Source: Argopecten irradians (Eukaryota; Mollusca; Bivalvia; Pectinida; Pectinidae). From it: a stretch of 64,000 nt of DNA. The position numbers and the translations under genes are program-made. Shown here in pieces: positions 1-13,000 of this stretch. Where the stretch lies: NCBI RefSeq assembly GCF_041381155.1, contig NC_091147.1, positions 35,916,909 to 35,980,908 on the forward strand, written 5' to 3'. A model generated the notes under the pieces. The model did no database searches. It had not been told where the DNA came from and worked only from the letters and a program-made list of their open reading frames with translations. Position 1 is the first letter of the stretch; the number at the start of each line of letters is the position of its first letter.

Positions 1-1061
1 CCTAGACTACCTTTGAACAATAACAATACGAGTCTAGATGCAATATTGATCAAAGAATTTTGATAAATCGCATAAAGGTGGTCAACAAAACAATTATTAC
101 AACATTCACGAAATCTCACAAAATCTGACGAAATCTCATGGGTGTATTACGGTATCAGGATATGATGATATTCTCCTGCGAAAATTCCATTTTTTTCAAA
201 AAAATAATGTTTCATATTTTTAGCAAAATCTTCATACCTGTATGTACTTTCATTTCTTTGACTTTTTTTTAACTGAAAAATAGACACAAATCAATTGTGA
301 AAAATAATTGATTATAAACACTAAATATGATCAAGATTTTTCAATTAACAAATAGATATCTAACAGCTAATAGATAGCTAATAAATTGAAGAAGTATATG
401 GTACAGCAGTTACTACAGATTTTCAAACATGAAACTTTTATCCAAAATGAAAATTTCAAATTTGTTTTTACAAAAGACTTCAAAGAATCATATATACACA
501 CTAGTTTTTTGATGTGTTGGCACTTTTTAGCACAGAGGTTACAATATTCGAATAAATAAATGATCTATATCCTGAATTCAAAAGCCATTCACTTTTGTCT
601 TCGCTCGACAAATCCTTTTAATAGATTAAGGATGATTTCACATCTCATCGCTTGTGTCACCAGATCTCTTTCAAAAAGTTTTCAAACTAAATAATGTTCA
701 TTGAAAACTTCAATTTTGTTTGCTTGCCACAAAGCCAAAGCTAACTTATCGGGGAAGACACTTCCGCCAGGCAGGTTGTTATGGTAACTATAGAGAAATG
801 TCAATTCCTTATGCACACGTTACGAAAGTCTAAATATGGCTGCACAACATTAGACTAGAAACCACACCAGCCTCCCAGAACAACTGTTGTCATTCCTGAA
901 GGCACCACAGAAAGGCAGGTCTCACAAATCGTTCCCATTCCAACCCCTATCTATTCACAACACCGGAAAGAATTTAATCTTTCATCTGCAAATATATCTC
1001 TTGAATCAAGACTCGGAGGCATCAGGTCGTCATGGTTGCATATTGTATAATAACGTCCTCT
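1..1061. other. 3' flank of the angiomotin gene, no gene recognised
   Basis: AT-rich non-coding sequence beyond the last angiomotin exon. It contains no open frame I recognise and no clear repeat. Part of it is probably the angiomotin 3' untranslated region, but no single polyadenylation signal can be chosen with confidence. Confidence 0.4.
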
Positions 1062-1208
1062 TTACTCCTTCAAGACTAGGCTTAGGCTTGGAGAATCAAA
1101 TTTGCAGTCAGATTTGCATTTCCTCAGAACTGCATTCTTCTCTCCTTCAAGTCTTGTCACAAGGGCTTGAAGAGTTTGAACTTTGTAGTGGGGCTTTTGC
1201 GTCCTCAT
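1062..1208 (-). CDS. 48-codon coiled-coil-like frame overlapping the angiomotin stop
   Basis: An ATG at 1208 overlaps the angiomotin terminal codons in another frame and stays open for 48 codons. The peptide contains VQTLQALVTRLEGEKNAVLR, which has a hydrophobic heptad pattern and looks more like protein than chance translation. It could be an alternative angiomotin C-terminus, reached by an AG acceptor inside the exon (for example after the AAAAG at 1195-1191, which restores phase 0), a frameshifted old terminus, or chance. No ribosomal context argues for independent translation. Confidence 0.3.
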   Translation of the reverse strand: MRTQKPHYKVQTLQALVTRLEGEKNAVLRKCKSDCKFDSPSLSLVLKE

Positions 1209-4050
1209 ACCTGCCAAACTTTGTCCCCTTCATCTTCCGATGAATCATCTTTATCCTGTTGAAAAATAAGCAAAAACATAAACATGAAATAAAGAACAGT
1301 ATCTGCCTGTAAAATGCAGTTTTCACCAAAAAATAATCATAAGTATTACTAAGCTATTCTGTTTGAGTATGATTAATTTGTAGGCAACTATGATTATCTA
1401 AGAATGTGTTGGACTTTAAAATTTGAGGATCTAGACAAAGTACCCAGAGAAAAAAACCATCACACTACAGCAAGTTCCTTGACCTTTGAACCAACCAGTT
1501 CCTTGACCTTTGAACCAGACCCTTTACACACTAAACCACTACAGAGGCTACATCATTACAGGAGTGAGCTAATATTATTGATTACATTTTACAACTCATT
1601 CACCCCTGAAGACACATTTAGACTCTTCTAAATCAAAGACTAGATCAGTCTATTAAGAAATTTCAGGGGTGAATGCGTTAACAAAGCAACAATAATGATT
1701 TGTGTTTGTAATGTTGTTGATGCTTTGATTTCATATCAACTTGATCAAACTTACCTCTGATTTGTCACAAGGCTGAACGAAAGAGTCAGTCAAACTCTCG
1801 GCATCTAGGGAGAATTTTCTTCCTGTCTCTAAGGCACTAGTACTGCCTGTAAATCAAAATATGTTTATAATAATTTCTATTTCTTAATTCTACACACACA
1901 AACCATTGTCAATAACAGTGAGACAAAGTGTTAGATTTCTTTTTTTTTCTCTCTCTCTCTCTCTCACCAGACAAATGCAACCTCGATTCTAATCAGTCTG
2001 TTGATGCTTCATTCATTCATTTTTAATTTCTTATTCCATCAATAATTTCTACAGATCTTGAACTTTTTAAGAAAGAATTTTTTCAGCTTTCTTTGATAAA
2101 ATTACACAAAGCTTGATGACCATATGTACCTGTTTTGAAGTGACAAGTTGTAGGAAAATCCCGATAGCTGTTAGAATCTGATTGGCTCCCTTGGCGTGTT
2201 AGCGTTCCTGTGGCGATGAGGGAAGGGCGGGGTGAGTGCAGAGGAGTACAGTAGTTTAGAGTGTGTACACTGCTACTACGTGTCATTGGTGCTCGCTGAA
2301 ATACTCTAATCATGGCGTCCTTCTCCGCAAGCTGTGTCTGCAAGGACTTAACCCTAGCAGGAGCAAAAGGGAAATATAAAAATAAGGAACATGCTCACAA
2401 AGTTGAGATGGGTTTAACTCATTAACCCCTAAAGACACATTCAATCTCTTCTTAATCAAAGACTGGAACAGTCCATTATGAAATTTCAGGGGTGAATTAG
2501 TTAATCAAGTCCTAACTTCAGCTGAAGGCATGCAGCTTATAAGAAGCAAATAATATAATTACCTTCAGATGCATTCTTAAAATAAATTAACCTCGATTTG
2601 AGTGAATGAAAACAATGTTTGAATATAGTAACTTGAACATGATCTTAGAAGAAAAACATTTATTTTGTTGACACACTTGGTTGACATTTTACAATCTTTG
2701 ACCAGAATACTTTGAATCATTGTAACTTGAGCCTTGAGCTCAATGATTTGTAAATAGAATATGGTGACTGGGATTAAATCAAATTCAGTGAACCGTGATG
2801 AGAATATGATCCAATTTTAATCAAATCAACTCACTCATGACCAATATATATATTAACTTACTTTGACTCGAGTTCGGTGATCTGTGACCGGAATACTTCC
2901 TCCACAGGCCCAACCTTAGGAGGAAGTTGAACTCGCTCTGAGTCGAATGACCACTGCTCCTGAAGTTCAGGGTTCTGTAAAGTTAACTGGCGCATATTCT
3001 CCTCCAGGTATTTCTGCTCCCACTAAAAATGATAAAAAGTAAGTAAAATCCGATTAAAAAGAATCAATAATCAAAATTTTCTTAATGTTGAAACTGCAAT
3101 AATAACGAGTGCAAAATAAGAAGAAAAAAATTCTTTCTTTTGTATTTACCTTAACAACTTCTGTTTCAAGCTGCAAAATCTTTGCTTCTTTCTCGTTTAG
3201 AAGTCGCTGTAGGGAGTAAATATTATTCATCTCTGAGGCTGTTTCTTTTCCAGGTTCTTTTTTCGGAAGGGTACCGGTCTGTCAAGGTGAAACAAACATT
3301 AAACCATCGTGAACATTTAAAGATTTATGCAAAATCCTTGAAAATTACAGGTAAAAGTGAATTATCACACAAAATTGCAGAGTTTATTGTCAAGGGAGAT
3401 AAATACAAATATGCAGAGTTTATTGCCAAGGGAGATAACTATAAAGATGCAGAGTTTATTGCCAAGGGAGATAACTATAAAGATGCAGAGTTTATTGTCA
3501 AGGGAGATAACTGAAATTTTCTAAAAAAGATATATTATATCTTTCTCTAATTACCTGCTCTTGTGACTTGATTAATTTCTTCTCTAGATTTGTTCTCAGT
3601 TTACTCTCCATTTGTTCACGCTTTTCACACGTCGCTTGTAGTAAGGAAAAGGCTCGCTGGAGCTGGTCAAGTCTCTCCATCTGGAGTTGTTTGACACAAC
3701 ACTGTGACAAATAGCATCAATCGTTAAACAAATGGCTTTAATGATACAGAGAATAATATAGAATTGTATCTATTGAAACCTATTTTCACTCCCAAGTTCG
3801 AAAGAGATACAAATAAGGCATACCGGCATGGCTTACAACCTGCACTACCGCTTTCCACAGAAAAAAGTAACAGCTTATAATCTCAAAACCAAAGCAGGTT
3901 TGATGGTTTTGCTAGTATATTTACAACTTTAGTTTGGTATTTTTTTTGTTTTATGTCCAAAGATTTTGATAAATTTTGTCAGATATTAACTTTCGTGAAT
4001 TTGGACAGATTCGTGAATGCAGCGAAATTAAAAGCCCAGCCAGAATTAAC

Positions 4051-4089
<39 letters not shown>

Positions 4090-7000
4090 TGTTACAGCAG
4101 CTGTTATTTATTTTGTATCTTACCTCCTTCTCCAGTCGGACCACATTGGACTGGGCATTGGTCAATGCTGCATCCAAAATGTCCAGCTGATCCTTTTGAC
4201 CTTGAACTGTTGTACGGAGTGTAGCGACCTCGAGCTCAAAACGATCACGTTGATTCTGAAGTTCCTTATCTGGCAACACAAATATCAATTTCAAAAGTTA
4301 TAAAAGCTACAGCATAAAGCAAAGTTTACATGTCAAGGCCTGATGCATAGCGAAAACAAATCATAAATACTTTATCTATAAATATATCATCTTATATTAG
4401 TATAATACAAGTTATCAAATAGACGAAATTAATGGTAAGAAAATCTTTCTTCATTGATCGAGCTGTATTTAGTACATTATTAAAATTGCCAGACAGTGAT
4501 CTTCCACTTTGAATTGATGGAGGTGTATTCAGTATGACATTAGCCTTGCCGGGCAGTGATCATCCATTTTGAATTGACAAGGTTGTATTTATCAGCTATC
4601 ATAAACGATATTGGTTAGACAATCTAAGATGGAGTCAAAAAAGACCATCAATGAGAAAACTTACTTTTTGCCAACAAAGCTGATGTACCTTCCTCTCTTT
4701 CTGTTCCTTGATTTGGCTGGAAATAAAAGAATGAAAAAACTTTAAAATGAGCAAAAATAACACATAAATAGACAGAAGACCTGGGTTAAATAAGGTCCGC
4801 TTATATATATTTTCACAGGTATATACATATCATAATTAATAAGGTCATCCACTGTATTTTTATTGTATTTATTCTTTTATTCAATCTTGCAAACTTTCTT
4901 ATAAATTTCTGTTTTCTTTACTTCAAATTAACTTTAAGTAAGACATTCAACAATATTAAACTCACCTCGCTATTAGAACCGTGACTAGATTTTTCTAATT
5001 TTTCTGAAAATAAAAACAAAATCTTAATTAAATAAATATTTCTTTTTTTAATTTTACTGTAAATATATAAGCCATTATAAGCTATTACACATAACTATGC
5101 AGTATGAATGAAGTACATATGACATCTAACCATATCTATTTTGCAGTACACACACGTACATTAATCACATACGCATGAAATAACAATCCAATCGGAAGTA
5201 GTTTACCTGTACACAATCACAATAGCCAGGTTTGTTGATAGCGATTACACTGACATCAAACCCAGCTGTACACTCACTGGATAAGAATGTCTTAAACGGC
5301 TCAAAAGAATTCGGGGTAAACACTGTGTATATAATACACATGGTTAGGTAGTTATTTGTAAGCTTACTGGATTTTAATGTTTATTCAATTCTTGTATAAC
5401 TGGGTACATTAAGTAACTCTAAGTAATATGATTCATAGACCAAAATAAATTAAATATATGATTCTTCAGCTAACATTGATAAAGTAGAGTAAAACTAAGT
5501 GAACTTGACTAAAAATATCAAACCTTTTTAAAAATCTGGGTAAAAAAAAAAGTTCAAAGAATCTACTTCCGAGCCGCCCTGCATTAACATTCAGGGTTAA
5601 TGGGGTATAAAAAACATCTGCCTCTTACGGAACAGTAGAATACCGCTCTTTATAAAATGGAGCACAAAGGAAAAGCAATTCATTCTTTTTAAAGAATTTT
5701 ACTGAAGACTTGGGCTCCGGTCTACATTCCAGATAGCGTTGTTTTTCAAAGGCAAAAATCCTTATCGCAAGTTAGTCGTGTTGTTACACAAAAGAGTCTA
5801 ACGATTATATAGAGACGAGAATGGAGTAACCGAAGACAACAAAAGAGAGTCAAGCCGATCCTCACCGCAAGTTCATTCATGCGTGACATTTCATGTGTGA
5901 CAGCCATAATACGCTAGACATTCCTTTCCAATTCAATGTCCTGTTACTCTACCTAATTCATATATTCTTTATAAATGAAATGCCAACTTTTAAACCTCAT
6001 TTCCTTTCATTCTGATTTTGTCAAGTTTCATTTAATTCCTTTCTGATATATTATAAACGGAGAGTCTAACATCCTTCTAAACTTCCCTCCACTTTATATC
6101 TTATTTAATCTGGACAAAAAATACTTTAAAAGTGATTTATATTAGCAGACTATGTAAGAACATAACGTTAACCCATTTGTATTTGTTTAGAAGTAAATTA
6201 AATCTATCTATCTATCATTCCTCCTACGATTCCAGTTGAAGCTACTGGAGTCCACTTTCTGTTTTCTCCTTTAAATAATCATATATGATAATTACAGGAA
6301 ACAATAGGCAAAATATGTAACATTCCGGATATGACCCTAACAACCCTTAAAACCAAAGTGAAATAATCCACCACAATGGTTAGATCAAACCACAATGGAA
6401 TGTTAGGTAAGACAGGTAGTGATTTTCATACCTGTTATTACATACCTCGTAGCTGTCACCAAATATTTATGCAAATGAGGCAGGTGTTAGGATGTATCAT
6501 TTTCACATTATGCGTATAGGTAATATTTTTAGCTTTTTGAAATGTTTAAACACAAGGAAACTCTGTCTAGGAGATAAATTATTTACCTTTCATTGTCTTG
6601 TTCTGTGACAGTAGTTTCCGTATTTGCTCCTCAAGTCGTTTTTTCATCATTTTTTCTAATTTTTCACGTTTCTGCGAAGACTGGACTAAAGATTCATACG
6701 CCTCATGAACTTTCTGGATTTCCATCTCAAACTATAAACAAAACAAATGATAGAAAAATGTATATATGGTACATGAAATAATAAATTTTGAAAAACGATT
6801 GAATTGAACCTCCGCTGTATCTGCATAATATCAATAAGGTATGATGAATAACTTATAACTACAAATTAATCAAATATTAAGTTTATATCTTGCACTAATT
6901 GGTAAATTAATTAAGTTTTGAAACAGGTAGAAAATGCAAGTGCCCGGGCCTTCTTACCTTTTGAAGTTTGGAGACTTTTTTACAATATATATTAATATCT

Positions 7001-10000
7001 TCTCGTAATCGCTTGTTTTCCTCTGTAAGAATTTCAACCATATCTGTCGTCCTTAAAGGATTCAGTTCGTGTGTAGCAGGAGAACTGAAAAACAATTTTT
7101 AATTTTACGTCAGAGTTGAAAAGATCTCTTCCAAACCTTATAATTATAATTTAACAAATAATACGTTGAAATTCTATTTTTATGTAGAATAGTCTTGGGG
7201 TAATTTAAGTTTCACTTTTTATTATTTGTCCACTAACAATTAGTGAATAAGACTAGAAATTTGTGTAAGACAAATATTGAGAGACTCGATCCATGACAGG
7301 ATGAGACATGGTACCTGTACAATAGCTAAACGTACATTTTACATACGGATAACATTATATGCCACGTATTTCATGGAGGGGCAAAACAAGTGAGAATATA
7401 AAACTTCAAAATTATCCTGCTGTATATAATGTAACACATATAATCACCTCTGTCTGTGGGGAGGGAGTAGCTGTGTGTGAAGCTGTGCCGCTAACGCTTC
7501 CGGACTATGTGACTCCCAGTACCGATGTAAATCCGGCTGAGAATGACAAGACTTCATTTCCACCGATTCAACAGTCTCGTAAGATCTTTTCATTTTACTT
7601 CTGTCCATATTTTCGTATAACCCGTTCGCTCCGGGATACTGCGGAGGGGGCGTTAACGTTGTGAAATATGCTGCCTGCAAACTGGGATTTGATGTTTGTG
7701 GTGGATTTGATCCAGTAAACGCCCAGTCTGTATTTGCTACCGATAATGAACACAAATGCGAATCTCCTACGTCCTTACCCCCCAGTCCCCCACACTCCCC
7801 GATTTTTTGTCCCTGGGGGAGGAGATGGGGGTGTTGACTCCATGGGTAGAAAGGACCACTGTTTAAGTAACCACGATTATCGGTGGGGTGCGGTACTTGT
7901 CCATAGTAAGGGATACCACTCTGTTGGGTTTTAGAGTCCTGTGCAAGACGTGCCATAATGCTGTATTCCTCGCTACACTCAGTTTGATGATGATACGAAG
8001 GGGCCGCAGTTTCCTCCCCTTGCGGTTCCTGTCGCTGCGAAGATGACAAGTTTTCCATGGACGAAACCGAAACATCCGTACTTGTTTCGCTCCCAGAGAA
8101 ACTTTGACGAAGACCTGCACAATACAAATGAAGAATGCCACAAATAAGTGATTGTCATTCTATAAATCAGAACGATTTATATTTTTATTTCATTCAAACA
8201 TTGTCAAATTTTAAAGCACATTTTACATTTTGGAATTTTCACTCTGATTTCCCAGACAGCTTTTTTTCATTTCATTGATCTTCTGTCTGGATATACAACA
8301 ATGGAAGATACCTTTTAAAGTATAACTTACCGGAAATATCAGATTTTAAACCTCACTTGTAGTATAAAGAATCTCTACCGGAAGTGTCATAAAACTATTT
8401 TGGCCACCTAATACTCATAATACGGGATGTGGTGTTACGATATCCATCAATACAAGATATCTTGAAAGTGTCACAGCATTAATTCTAACACAGAATGTAT
8501 GGGATCATCCATAAAGTGCATGCCTGGTGTATATATGTACTTTTATTGTACATTTGCATTAAGGAGTGTATAGTTAATGGAAATAAATATTTCACAAGTT
8601 TGAATTTTAAATAAATGTAACAAATGAACAAAACCAAATGTCACCACACAAATCTTACTGAATTAATTAATTATAAGTTACATAATTCAGTGACTTAAGT
8701 TTTAACTTGATTAGTTTTTTTGTTGTTTTTTTTTTGTTCCGTTTTTTCAAGACATGAGGCCTTATTTTTTTTATTTTAACATTTTCCACAACGATTATTA
8801 TTCATGTTATTTATAGTCCATTTATTTTTTTGTTTTGTTAAGACATGGGGCCATAAATTTCAATTTAGCATTTTTCTACAAGGATTAATAATTACTTCAT
8901 AAAAGTGTATGCAAGTAAGTGCAACATATTTATCTTACAACAAGAAATGAGATAATCTGTATGACAAGAAATCAGATAATCTGTACATATTTAGATTAGG
9001 GTTAATGTTAAAACAACTTATTTTCTGCTATACTTACCAGGCTGAACCATCTGTTTACTGTGGCCGGGGTACGGGGGAGGATCTCTATACTGGGACTGCA
9101 TCATCAAGCCTTGGTCAGGGTCACTTACTACCAAGTACTCATCACTCGAATAGGACTTGAGCAAGTCTACAAAAGACAATTATAGAGGGTTAATTATGGG
9201 TTTAGCAAGTCTCCAAAAGGAATATAAAGGGTAAATATGAGACTTGAGCAAGTCTACAAAAAGGATTACATAGGGTAAATTATTAGAGCAAGTAAAAAAA
9301 AAGGGGATAATATAGGGTAAATTATGGACTTGAGCAAGTCTACAAAAGGGATTATATAGGGTAAATAATGGACTTGAGCAAGTCTACAAAAGGGATTATA
9401 TAGAGTAAATATGAACTTGAGCAAGTCTACAAACAGGAATGTTATAAGGTAAATTATGGACTTGAGCAAGTCTACAAACAGGAATGTTATAGGGTAAATC
9501 ATGGACTTGAGCAAGTCTACCAAAGGTATATAGAGGGGAAATTATGGTCTAGATCTTCAGCAAGTCAACAAAAGGGAATAATATAAAACAGGTCTACAAA
9601 ATCAAATTGAATATAGGATAAATATGGACTTTAGCAAGTCTACAAAAGGAATAACTTGCATAATAATGGAGACACTTAATTCTACTACCATGGGTAAAAC
9701 ATTTTTAAACAAGTCTAGGATCAGCATATGCCAGCTAGTAGATGTAATATTGCAGTAAAAGCTACCACACCTGTTATTTAGCCATAACGACTTAATTTTA
9801 GCTGCAATGCATGTGATGCTTTCCACAGCAGCTCTAAACACAGACATCTGAGGAATGCCGAGAGACTCTACCAGAAAACATGTAAACCACTTATAGTGTT
9901 ATCTAAATCAGAATTAGCTGATCATGCATCCAACCCTGGCCCAACACTAGAATAAATTTCAAGTCGATCGAATCTTATATGTTTATATGATAGTTATTCA

Positions 10001-13000
10001 TAGCTATGAGACTGAATGTAAGACTATATCACTTGGAAAATAATCATTATTATATATGTGTACATATGAAACAGCTTGTGAAAAATAGTTTATTATAACA
10101 AGTTGACTCTTTAACATTTATGAATTTAGACAAAGAAATCATTTTACCAGGATTAACTTGCTTGTAGTCTAGATTGATCATTTTATATTGTTATACATGT
10201 ACATATACGTACAAATTTCCAATCTCATAATAATCAAACTTTTATGTGTGAATATACTCTTGCAATATTGCCAAGTAAAACTTCAACAAGCCAAATTTAA
10301 ATGGATAAAATATTTTATAAAAAATTCATAGACATTAACAAAATATCACTAGCTGGGATATATGACTAACTACCAGTTAATCCACATCTACAAACTAATA
10401 TATTCCTCTAGATCTATATTGTTTAAAATTATAATATACATATATTGTTCTCAACAAAAAATTAAGTAATATTATCCAATAATATATAGTTTATACACAT
10501 ACATGTATATACGCATGTATATAAGGATGAGCAAAATAAAAGACCCTTTCATTAAAGCATATTTATAGTATATATTATACAAGCTAAATACCACTTTTTA
10601 TTCACAGGATGATCATTACAAGATGGGAAGCAATTATTTTGGCAAGCTCTCCATAACACTGCATACCTGTTGACTGACTGTATAAGATATTTATAGAATC
10701 ATTACAGATATATCACAGATTTACACCCTCATTTTCACGTAAATAAACGATTAATTTTCGTAAAAAAATAATTGTAGACCTTGATTACTTACCAACCAAC
10801 ATGGAGGAAGATGTTTCAATCGGTAGAAATATATATTTTTGTTGTATTTAATAAACTCCACGAAACGCCACAAAGACCTTGTCTCCCCTTAGTGAACATC
10901 AAGACTACTATATGTACAAACCTAAGCCTGGCATACCACAACACTCCACCTAGCACAAGCCACATTGGTATGAAGAAAATCTCTGCAGATTAACGACCTC
11001 AGCTTTAAACCTTGAAATCTAAAACCATTTATTTCCCTTCAAGTAGACCATTTCTCTCTTTTATTAATTCAAATCTAGCATACAAAATCAATAAATAGCT
11101 ATAGTATTAAGATTGGATATTTATAATGAGAATTATTGGTATTATTATGAATTGGTTTTTTTTTTTGTGTGTGTGGTCAAGTTGACAATACTATATAAGA
11201 AATGGGTTATATTTGCACTAGCTGTGTATGGCCCCCTGGGGCAGAACAGAAATTTATTCACCAACACATTCCTAACATAACAAAAGCGCTGTTACTGTAC
11301 ATATGATCATAAACAAGATAAGACAGGATTTGAAATCAAATATTTAATAAAATATTAATTGAGGCGTAACATATTGTTTGTTTCAGTATTATTATTTTGT
11401 GTTAATTAATAAAAATTAATCAACTGAAAAATGTTTTTTTTTTGTGTATATATAATTTGTATATATACAGTAAAATAAAGTTATTTTTTAATTTCTTGAA
11501 TTAATTTTTATAATACTTATTAGATATTTCATCTTTATAACAAAATTTAATAATTTCAAATATTCATTTTTTAATTGTAATTTTATTTCTACATGATTTA
11601 TATTATTAAGAATTATCATTAATTAATGAAAATTAATTTGCGGTACATCTTTATGCCACATCAGACTACCATAAAGAAACAAATCAATTATTTATAATGA
11701 CCTTCATTTTAAAACATATTTTAAAAGGAATATTCAGTATATATATGTAAAAGCCCCAATGTAATGAATTAATTGGCATGCTATAAATTAACAAGGATAA
11801 TTAATATATAATTAATTTTCAATTTAATTCAGTTAACAGGAATCTTTATATAGCATATATTAATTATTAATCAGAAAAAATTGCAGATCAATGTAATATA
11901 TTATCTATATTATCAAATGCCATAATAGTTCAGTTGCAAATGATTTTAGTTGTTTTTTTTTTTTGTGTGAAAAATTTGTTTTTTTTTACATCACACTCCA
12001 AATGAAATGATGCATGATCGCACAAGCTTTAAAGCTATAAAGCTAACATATCGAAATCCATGCGATGATTTTTTTATCTGTAACATTCCAAAGCCATGCT
12101 GATATATTATCTGCAATTTGTTGAACATTATACAAGTAGGTAATATTACATTTCTTATCTCTGTGCGAGATTCAGATGTTGGCTGCATGCTTCACTTAAC
12201 TTTAGGCATATTTTATGTTCAAAAACACAGATTTTTAAAAATTAAACTTTAGAATATTTTATCAACTCTGCAGGTGTTTTAGAAATATGTGAAATATTCA
12301 GTTTATAGCTTATTTTACATACTCTATATGCTTTATTAGCTATATTTTGCACATCAAAAGTTTCCTCTTTACCTTGAATATATATATCATACATATATTT
12401 TATATGCATGTAATATGAATAGAAATATTTTTCTAATACTACTCCTGAAACATTATACTTATCAAATAAAGTGCTTCTTTATTTAAAAAAAAAAAAAATC
12501 AGTTTCTCTCAAATCATTTCTGCTACTGTATTTTACCCAATAAGTGTCCCTCCCTCCTTTTTATTTTAGCTAGAATTACGCCTTTATCATAATTACCCAA
12601 ATTAAATAATTTAGACTGAAAATTAGAAGACTGTGCAATTTTCTTTATTTGATTTCTTTTTCAAATTGATTTATGACTTACTTTGAGCAATAATTTCATG
12701 AAAACCTAGTCCAAAGTTTGCTCTATTAATCCACTTATTTTTTTCTCTCTATTCTTAATAAGAGCCCTGGTCATTGGCTCTTATTGGGTTAAAAACAGAC
12801 TATGTCAGTATTACTTTTATAATCAAAGTTACAATTAATATTAGCTATAAATTATAATATATTTAAAATGAATATATATACATTTATGTGTGTGTATTTT
12901 ATAATAGTTTTTCTGTACATGTAGAACAAAATTTTGGTAAGTTGCTGGTTATAATCATTAATATACACCACTCCACATATTCCAGAATTTCTATCACTGA

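Noticed and set aside
5180-5345. Minus-strand Cys-containing frame (FDVSVIAINKPGYCDCVQ) ending at a GTAAAC donor in an angiomotin intron
   Set aside because: Its phase and sequence do not fit the angiomotin coiled coil, and no second exon was found; recorded only as a curiosity.
9266-9523. Minus-strand frame with repeated VDLLKS
   Set aside because: It is the translation of the minisatellite that copies the angiomotin exon start, not an independent gene.
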